Shown here: in pieces, positions 56,901-64,000 of the stretch
Position numbering within the stretch: position 1 is the first letter of the stretch
How the letters are laid out: each line of letters begins with the position of its first letter
Origin: Bisporella sp. PMI_857
Taxonomy: Eukaryota; Ascomycota; Leotiomycetes; Helotiales; Helotiaceae
Assembly: GCA_021307315.1 (NCBI GenBank)
Contig: JAJSPD010000124.1
Coordinates: 17,220 to 81,219, forward strand
DNA length: 64,000 nt
Direction of reading: 5' to 3'
Program-made: the position numbers and the translations under genes
The notes under the pieces: generated by a model
Told to the model about the DNA's origin: nothing
What the model saw: the letters and a program-made list of their open reading frames with translations, nothing else
Database searches by the model: none

Positions 56901-57470
56901 TGTAATTTAAGCTGGTTGAGCTCGGAGCCTGCTCTAGATTGTTGACTAAGACCTCAAGTAGCTGTGACGGGTTCTCTGGAAGGATAATCACAACATCTTG
57001 ATTTTCGATTCTGGGTTTCCTCTCCACGCTTGAGACATTAGAGAAGCCTGACTTCCGTTGCTAGTACTAATTTTATGGGGCTCGCTCAAGAATCCATGTT
57101 CGAGAAGAGTCCGTGTCTGGTATTCGTGATGCGGATCATTCTTTGGAATGGCAACTTCAGATCTTTGCTTCCACCACTCCACTGAGTCTGTGAAACCAAA
57201 GAAAAGTTTTGCAACGACAGTACGTATTGGCATGAATCCAACATATAGCTTCCCGCTAGCAGTAAGTAAGGGCACCTTTGGTATACTCTAGAGCCATGTC
57301 GAAGTCGATTCCTGGACAAAGAATGTCAGGAACAATGACAACATCATATTTGCCTGCGTTCAAGCTTTGCTTGCTCTGCTCCTTCAAACCCTCCAGGCCG
57401 ACACCGTGGCATTGGGGAATCTCTTAAGCAATGTTTGGCTGCGTTAACTGTAGAAGAGCTCGACTGTGCA
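53957..57470 (-). pseudogene. 3' half of a highly reducing polyketide synthase, broken
   Basis: Fragments in several frames follow the order of a fungal HR-PKS read on the minus strand. First a methyltransferase remnant (about 57300-57420, KYDVVIVPDILCPG) and the linker after it (56212-57275). Then an enoyl reductase ([86 protein letters not shown]). Next a ketoreductase (AGGLSGIGISLADLLVKHGA, FLSRSGDTKDEI, VPSQITTGIVGGEV). Last an acyl carrier domain around 54360-54627 and a charged tail. KS, AT and DH are absent; the homology ends near 57470 where a repeat begins. Frame changes inside the ER, KR and carrier domains are not all explained by introns, and bases are missing just after the carrier serine. 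It is a dead remnant. Confidence 0.82.
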
Positions 57471-57545
57471 AAGTGTATATTCGGCGTAGCGAGGACCCTC
57501 ACTATCCTTGCCTGACAACTTAGAAAGTCTTGAGAGAGCCGTAGT

Positions 57546-57836
57546 AATTTATAGCTATATAGTTCTTGGCTGTTACGTAGTTAATTCATGGCTATATATT
57601 TCTTAGCTGTCATGTAGTCAATTTATAGCTATATGGTTCTTAGCTGTTATGTAGCTAATTTCCGATAATTTACCTATTGGCTTGTATTGATTTATAACCG
57701 AAGCTAAGAAATTAGTACAAATATTAAAGTTTAGCGTTGTATTCAAAAACTAATAACTAAAATATCAGAAATTAGCTACGTGACAGCCAAGAACTATATA
57801 GCTATAAATTAACTACGTGGCAACTATAAACTATAG
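57546..57836. repeat. Three 37-bp tandem units plus inverted copies
   Basis: Units 57546-57582, 57583-57619 and 57620-57656 are each exactly 37 bp and share TATAGCTATAT...TTCTT(A/G)GCTGT. About 110 bp later, 57768-57836 carries a full unit and a partial unit in inverted orientation. The whole can fold back on itself, as in a MITE or a foldback element. It sits precisely where the PKS homology stops. Confidence 0.75.
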
Positions 57837-59018
57837 CTGTAAACAATTAGTATTAGTAATATATTATGAATAGCTTGGTAACTTATTGGGTTGAGTTGAA
57901 TTTACTAAGTTAAGTCGAAATCTTTTTAACCCAACCTACTGGGTTATAAAATCGACCCAACCCAATAAGTTGGGTTGGGTTCCCAGTGGGGTAAGTGGGA
58001 ACCCAGTGGGTTGGCTGCAGTCTACTAGGCACAAAAGTCATCACGAACAGTATGAATCCTACGGCTGTGAGAAATATCCCGAGAACGGATCGTATTTCTT
58101 TCAAGCGACTTGGCAAAAGGAAAAGACACCGAGAGTGCCTCATCGGATATCATAGAGCTATATTCGGGGACAAGGAAGATTCAATGTATCAGTCCAACCC
58201 CTTGTACGAGTACCAACTTCAGAAGACTGAACAGAAACCAATCTGGAGTCTAAGTGCAAGGCCGCTAGCGGTGAAACCCCCGGCTACTTAATCGTAGGCA
58301 ATAGATGGCCACAAGCAGAATGTGTCATATAAATTCAATATTGCAACGCCTTTATTCGGGTTCTAGGTTACGATATTGAATCCGCTTGCAGCTGGAGAGA
58401 GAGTTCGCTTGATCCAGCTATCAAGCTGTGCCGTCGGTGAGCTTTCCGTGCCCCTGCATCTCCACCTTGTGGATATAAGATCACTTTTCGGTTTGTTGGG
58501 TCGGTTCATGTGTTTGTTTCAAACATATCTCTTTCCATTCGGCGATGATTGGCTACACGAATAACCTTTCTATCACGCCGTGTCTTTGGTTTGATTTGAC
58601 TGTCACTCTTACGAGTATTGGCCTTTATTGATGAATAAATGGGCAGGCAATAACATATGTGTTTCAATAGGCTTATCAAGATAAACCTCGTTGGGCCTGT
58701 GGCAATAGCGAGCTTGAACTTGGACATACAACTGAGCAAGAAAGCCGATGAATGATAAAATTTGTGACAAGCTTAGATGGGATTATTTAGCTGTATCATC
58801 CTCAACTTACCACATATTTTGCAGCCCATATGCTATTTTAAGCTCTTCATAAACGAACCCCGAAACTATAATCCCAGGTTTTATAATAGAGCTGCACATA
58901 GAACTTAATACTCTATGTTGACTGTTGATGAAAAATATGTGAGTATTAGGTCGACATACATCAGGTGATGCTATGAGGCTCTGAACAATCAAGCGACACA
59001 TTAGAGACAAATTTCGAC
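57837..59018. other. Gene-free stretch with G-rich palindromes
   Basis: At about 57950-58015 there are nested palindromes: CCCAACCCAATAAGTTGGGT followed by TGGG, and GGGTTCCC paired with GGGAACCC about 20 bp apart. They sit beside the 37-bp repeats and may mark the other end of the same or another element. The remaining 1 kb has only short frames without resemblance to known proteins; it includes the 3' region of the MFS gene. Confidence 0.45.
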
Positions 59019-61038
59019 TCAACATTCCGCATCCCCTCCACTGCTTCTTTGCGCCATCTTGACCTGATCTATGTATTCCTGCACTGCTTTCGCTAGGAGT
59101 TCGCTGCGCTCTGCGACTGTTGGAGGATTTCGCTGCCATATGCAGATGCTACTAAGCAAACCCACAACTGCAATATACAGGCAGATTCTCATATCTTGCG
59201 TAAATGCATTAATGTAGCTTTCTCGGAACAGAGCGGCAGCCTCAAGTCCATAATCAAGAATCGAGAAAGGAGAAATGAAAATTCGCTTAAGAGCTTCATT
59301 GGTAACCTGACCCGTAAGTGTAGACTCTATGTGGTTGTTCATCAAAATAGTCGAGGCAACCAGGCCGAAAGAGCCACCTAGAATGCGAGCCTGTGCAACA
59401 AGCCCTTGTGCTACCGCTATGTGTATATACTGGTCAGCCATGCGTCTTTGAGATGGAAATCTGTCTCCAATGACTGACCGTGATCAACAAACTCGACTTC
59501 CATCGAAGTCATGAAGGTAGCTGTAGAAACTGACATTCCTAGTCCAAAGCCTAAGATAATCTCGTATCCATAGATTGACCTTGTTTCGTTTCCACTAGAA
59601 GGCAAAGTTGAAAGAAGGCCTGACCCGACCACTACTAAGGCCATTGCGATAGTCATTGTGAAGAATGTCAAGTTCTTCTTAGCCGAGGCTCCACCGCCTA
59701 CTAAAGATCCAACTGCTGTTGCGGATACGAGAGGGAGGAGACGAATACCAGCTTGAACGGGACTCTTTAGATCTACTACTTGAGCACGAAGAGGAATGCT
59801 GAAAACGGCTGAGAACTGAACAAACCCAGCCATCAAAGTTGTCCTAAGTGGAAATGGCATATGTCAGCGAAGTTCTCTTGCCAAAGCAGGGAACGCAATG
59901 TGCCAACTTACATAATAGCCATTGCCATTGGCCGATGGGTCACAATTCTCCAGGGAAGTTGTGGCAATATCCAATTAAACCTATTCGAACGGCTAAGGTA
60001 CCACTGCCATGTAAACAGTATAACCCAAGCAGCAGATGAAATAGTAAGGAGCGCAACATTTGAAGCACCAGACCAGGAGAACTTTCTGTAGCCAACTTCA
60101 TGTAGCGTATATACGAAGCATACGCAGCCGATTGCCATAAGAAAAGCACCCAAAAAGTCAATCTGTTTGATAGTGGATAGAGATTGTGTCTGTGTGATAT
60201 TCGCTCGTGTCGGCCATGCGAAGTATAACACCACCATAGCAACGCATCCGATTGGAACACTATATATCTGTCAGTTCCTGGAAATGCTTTTTGGCGGTAG
60301 TTTTACTTCAGCCAGAATATCCATCGCCAGGTCGTACTTCCTGTGATGACTCCACCTAGCACAGGTCCACATACACCGGCGACTGCTACTGCAGTACCCA
60401 GCGACCCAACTACAAAGGGTAGATACTTAGGTGGAGATATCTCAGGGCAGATGACCATAGTCAGCGAGTACAATCCAGCTCCTCCAATACCTTGGAAGGT
60501 CCGGAATATAATGAGTTGCTCAACCGTCTGCGCAAGCCCACAAGCCAGAGAAAAACATGTGAAGAAAAAGAAAGATGTCAATATCATCATTTTCCGACCA
60601 TAAACGTCTGCTAGTCTCGTAAAGCAAACACCACATCCTACAATCGTTAGTATGCATTTGATGTGAAGATGGTTGGGTATTAGTCTACCAATATCTGCCA
60701 AGATGTAAGACAGCGCAGCCCAGATTGTGTGGTTATAGTTCGAAAACTCAACTGAAATCGTGTAGAGTGCTGTTGACATGATAGATAAGTCCATCAAGGT
60801 GAGAAAGAGCCCAACGCATAGGCTTCGTCAGTCAGATACAAATCTATTCAGTACCTGATAAGTTATGCGGCACATACCTGCTGATGATGGTGAATAATCT
60901 CCATGTGGATAATGGCGGATTAGTTCCATCATCTTGATTTGGCTCTGAGGGGCTTTTAAGATCTGAGATTTGTAAAGGGTTGTTTTGCTCAATCATCACG
61001 ATTTTGTCGGTGCCCTGTGCTGAGCTGGCAATGTCCAC
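59019..61038 (-). CDS. MFS multidrug/toxin efflux transporter (DHA, 14-TM type)
   Basis: Six exons (60878..61038, 60689..60822, 60307..60637, 59912..60259, 59479..59843, 59019..59416) join in frame to 578 aa. A hydrophilic N-terminus precedes membrane segment 1 (LCVGLFLTLMDLSIMSTALY). Motif A is RLADVYGRKMMIL and the antiporter motif C region is VCGPVLGGVITG; FQGIGGAGLYSLTMVICPE and FDFLGAFLMA-like parts (QIDFLGAFLMAIGCVC) are typical. The family is the drug:H+ antiporters that export toxins and secondary metabolites through the plasma membrane. All five introns obey GT-AG and the frame is open throughout, so this gene is intact, unlike the PKS relic 1.5 kb downstream of it. Its substrate is unknown. 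Confidence 0.88.
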
Positions 61039-61652
61039 TTCATGTAGCCGATCAGTCCATTCCTAGGTTCTCTTTGTTATAAACCATGAAGAAAACAAGT
61101 ATGGTTGAAAGGTCGACGTACTTTATCCATTATTTCGGTTAAAACGTTAAGAGGATATTTGTGTTACGATTGTCGAGCATCAACGTCCCATGAGGCACGA
61201 AATGGAGTTAGGTACAGACGTTACAAAAAGTTCTTCAGAGTACAAAGAATACTCTGATCTTGTTGAATAACCGTTCACAGAACAACATGAACATTAGATT
61301 TGTTCTAGGATTGGCAACGGCGTGGGATGATTTCGCATGCGGCGTATATGTGCCGCATGCTGCGGGAATATATTGGCTGGTCGCCAAGCACCTGTCAGCA
61401 CCGAACTGAGCCTGAGCTCCGCCTCTGCGCTGTCCAGGCATTACAAACACACCGAAGCTTGCATGGGAGCGCACCTTCCACTCCCAGGGCGAGTCAAATC
61501 TTTATTGGTTACCAACCAGATGATTACGCATCCTTTATCCTCGGCCTTCCGCAGGAGAGGCGTAAGCCGTGGCAGAAGAGCCTGTGGACTGTGTGGTAAG
61601 AAAAGGGTGGGTTTTAGGCAACCTTTGATCCCCAAAGCGCCAATTGATATCC
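61039..61652. promoter_or_regulatory. Upstream region of the MFS gene
   Basis: Between the MFS start and the repeat block. Frames on both strands at 61235-61723 overlap each other and have no family resemblance. The promoter of the MFS gene must lie here. Confidence 0.4.
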
Positions 61653-62214
61653 TGTCACGGAGAAGTGGGTCCGCACGTGCTCATGAGCATGCGACCCACT
61701 CTGTCAGGAATCGGCTTACGTAAGTAGGCCAAGGAGCTAGACAATACCTGTTTGTTTGCTTGTTTTTCTATTTAACGTCTAACTAAAGGGCCGTGCAAAG
61801 CACGGGACCTACTCCGTGCTTGAAGATACGACGCTAGGAGTAAACTCCTAGAAACCAAAAGCTGAAGGCCTGGGGCATGTTGAGATACTTGGCGTTATTC
61901 CTTAACCGCAAGTATTAAATAGAAAAGTATTTATACTGAAACTAGAAAATGAGCTTTTTTTTACGCTTTAGCTTTTTTTATTCCCTGTGGCTTTTGTACC
62001 GTTATTATGTGTTTGAAACAAAGAAAAAAGTAATAGTTAACAAAAGAAATAGCTAGCTAGCTAACTTTGCGGTAAAAACAAATATTCTCGAAAAAGCGGG
62101 TTTTGCGCTACTATTCAGTTAGCGTAACGGCACTTTCGCTAGTGCCGAGTAGTTGTAAAATTAAAATAAAAAAAAACTTTCGAAGTCGGTTGCAACGTTT
62201 ACAAGCAATTCTGC

Positions 62215-62247
<33 letters not shown>

Positions 62248-64000
62248 ATATATATATTAAAAAAAGCCGCAAAAGCAATAAAGCTGTACGTTTGTATAGT
62301 CGAAATTTTCGTAGTAGTTTTTAAAGTCGCCGTAATTTGACTTAGCTGTTATAATGCAACTAAGCTTTTTTTTAAAAAAACTAAAGCTTTTATAAAAAAA
62401 CGAAAACAGTAGTAATTAATAACAGTTAGTAGTTTTTATATACAAAAGTCGTTTATTACTTTACGCGTACTTTTAAAGTTTGCTGTACGTATTATTTTTT
62501 TAGTAAAGCAAACAACAATAAATAAAAAGCATTAAAAAACTAAAAAAAGCTTTTACGAGTTTTTGTATTTGCTAAATCGGTTTCGAGAATATTTGCGTAG
62601 CTAAATATTTACCGGATATGTATATCGCCGACTAGTATAACATTGTTTTTTTCTGCTAGTTTTTTTTAGCTTTAATAAAAGAATTGAAAATAAACTGTAA
62701 AATAGTAAGTAAAAAAAACAGCAAGCATTTTGCAACTTCGAAATTGTTAAAACAGATTTAAACGTTTTTAACTAGTTCGTTTAACGAAAAACGAAAAACT
62801 ATTTGTATACCGAATAGCGCAGCAATAATTTTCGCATCGAAAATTTTCGCGTTAAAACTAAAAACGAAAACTTTTTTAACTGTAACTTCAAGCAGTATTA
62901 AAATATAGCTTGCTTTTACGTTGCTGTTTTAAAGTTTTAAGCCGTTTGTATACACGACTATATCGTTTGTCGAAATATAGTAAATAAAGTACGAAAAAGC
63001 AGCAGTTTGTTGTTTTTTTGTGTATATTAAATTAAAAGCGCTTATTCGTTTTTTTATATTTGCGAAGTTTTCGGCCGAAAACTAAAGTAGTAAAGTTATT
63101 ATATCGAATTGTTTTAAAATAAATAGCGACAAGTATTTTATTGCGAAACGAATTAAAACGCAGCTATAACAAGTCGAAATTAATATTTTTCGGACAGTTT
63201 CGGCTTATATACGTAATAAATGCTAAAAGTCGAGCCGGCGTATACGAATTGTTGCGCGTTTAGCTATTTCGTCGAGCTTAAATTCGAAAAGTGCTAATTT
63301 TGATTTTCGGTATAAAATTAAGTACGAAATTGTTTTAAAAACCGGTAAAATAGCTTTAGCAGCAATTTGCGTAGTAGTTTTAAACTTTGTAAATAAACTA
63401 TTTATTCGATTCGAAATATAACTGTTGTATATTTGCTTTTTTCGGTTTAGCTACTATATTTTTGCTGCGAAATACGTTATCGGCAAAACACATACTATTA
63501 CAATTTGCTAAATAAATATAAAAAAAACTTTTTAAAGCGTATTGCCGAATAACGAAAAACGTAAACTGTTTTTAAAGTTTTAATTGCTTAAGCAAGTATA
63601 TAGTATTTAAAAGTTAGTTTTCTGTTAAAAAAAACTTCGAGCTATTTTAAATAAAAACGTTTCGTGTTTTCGAATACTACAAATAATTTAGCTGTTTCCG
63701 ATAGTAATTTGTTTTTGTTTGCGTGTTTACAAAAAAAATGTAAAAGTTTTAATTTTTTAAAGTCGAATATAATTTTTTCCGAACGTTTTTATTTTAAAGC
63801 CTGTGTTAAAATAGTTAAAAAAACGTATGTGTTTTTTATTAAAAAAAGTAAAATTTTGTAAATAGCAGCGTTATTAGTATAACCGAATTTTTTTTGAAAC
63901 AGTTTTAAAAAAAAGAAAAAAGAAATATAAAACATAAATAAAATGCTAAAAACTAAAAAGTTTTAAAGCAGCTTGTATTCGATTTTTATTTCGTTTTTAA
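61653..64000. mobile_element. Repeat block: LTR-like start, then AT-rich decayed interior
   Basis: It opens with TGTCACGGAGAAG, resembling the TGTCACG starts of the two LTR families nearby, and includes hairpins (GTGGGTC...GACCCAC at 61664-61699; CCGTGCAAAGCACGG at 61791-61805). From about 61900 to the window edge the DNA is very AT-rich, full of stops and rich in homopolymer runs, including about 29 A in a row near 62217-62245. This is the same character as the Gypsy interior. A second LTR would lie outside the window, so the class is uncertain; no protein motif could be read with confidence. Confidence 0.5.

Noticed and set aside
61235..61723. Overlapping frames on both strands upstream of the MFS gene
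   Set aside because: Mutually exclusive, without family resemblance, and partly inside the LTR-like segment.
62103..62324. Frame with a Lys run at the poly-A tract
   Set aside because: The Lys run is the A homopolymer; the rest has no protein character.
1..64000. CRISPR arrays, operons and bacterial-type ribosome binding sites
   Set aside because: Introns, gene families and transposons show nuclear fungal DNA; the tandem repeats found are coding or transposon-like, with no repeat-spacer pattern.

Overview
This window is nuclear DNA of a filamentous ascomycete (Pezizomycotina). Almost every gene is split by short introns of about 45-180 bp, mostly GT-AG with CTAAC/CTGA-like branch sites. It carries Fot1/pogo and Ty3/Gypsy-type elements that look hypermutated (RIP-like), and accessory genes of kinds common in such fungi: a P450, a tyrosinase, a GH29 fucosidase, an MFS pump and a reducing-PKS relic. 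I cannot fix the class or species from the sequence alone. All gene models were spliced by hand; each multi-exon model called intact closes in frame.

Left part, about 1-24.3 kb: gene-dense with ordinary base composition. In order: a mitochondrial hotdog thioesterase (cut by the window edge), a DUF6914-like protein, a VHS/GAT trafficking protein, a coiled protein with eight 40-residue repeats, a protein with a C-terminal Zn2Cys6 cluster, LSM7 (with a GC-AG intron), the deadenylase subunit PAN3, a UBA/UAS/UBX protein with a membrane hairpin, a secreted acid phosphatase and a secreted lactonase-like beta-propeller protein. LSM7 and PAN3 are convergent; PAN3 and the UBX gene are divergent.

Middle part, about 25-42 kb: an accessory region. 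It holds a decayed bZIP gene, a ceramide synthase, a secreted tyrosinase, a P450 whose second and third exons do not join cleanly, and a secreted alpha-L-fucosidase. Between them lie a 362-bp pogo-like MITE (TA duplication), a 642-bp element with roughly 100-bp inverted repeats, and a dead Fot1/pogo transposon.

Right part, about 42-64 kb: a 6.05-kb Gypsy element sits inside an older element with ~200-bp inverted repeats. The Gypsy interior is AT-rich and dead, but its LTRs are nearly normal. A solo LTR with a perfect 5-bp target duplication follows. Then come a large intact gene for a cysteine-repeat protein (1151 aa), a broken 3' half of a highly reducing PKS, a small hairpin-rich repeat, an intact MFS pump, and a second AT-rich repeat block running off the edge.

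How the genes may work together: the left part is mostly housekeeping (RNA decay and splicing, ER quality control, trafficking, phosphate scavenging). The accessory half looks like the remains of a metabolite/secretion region repeatedly invaded by transposons; a PKS relic beside an intact pump supports that, but a single functional pathway is not shown by the sequence.
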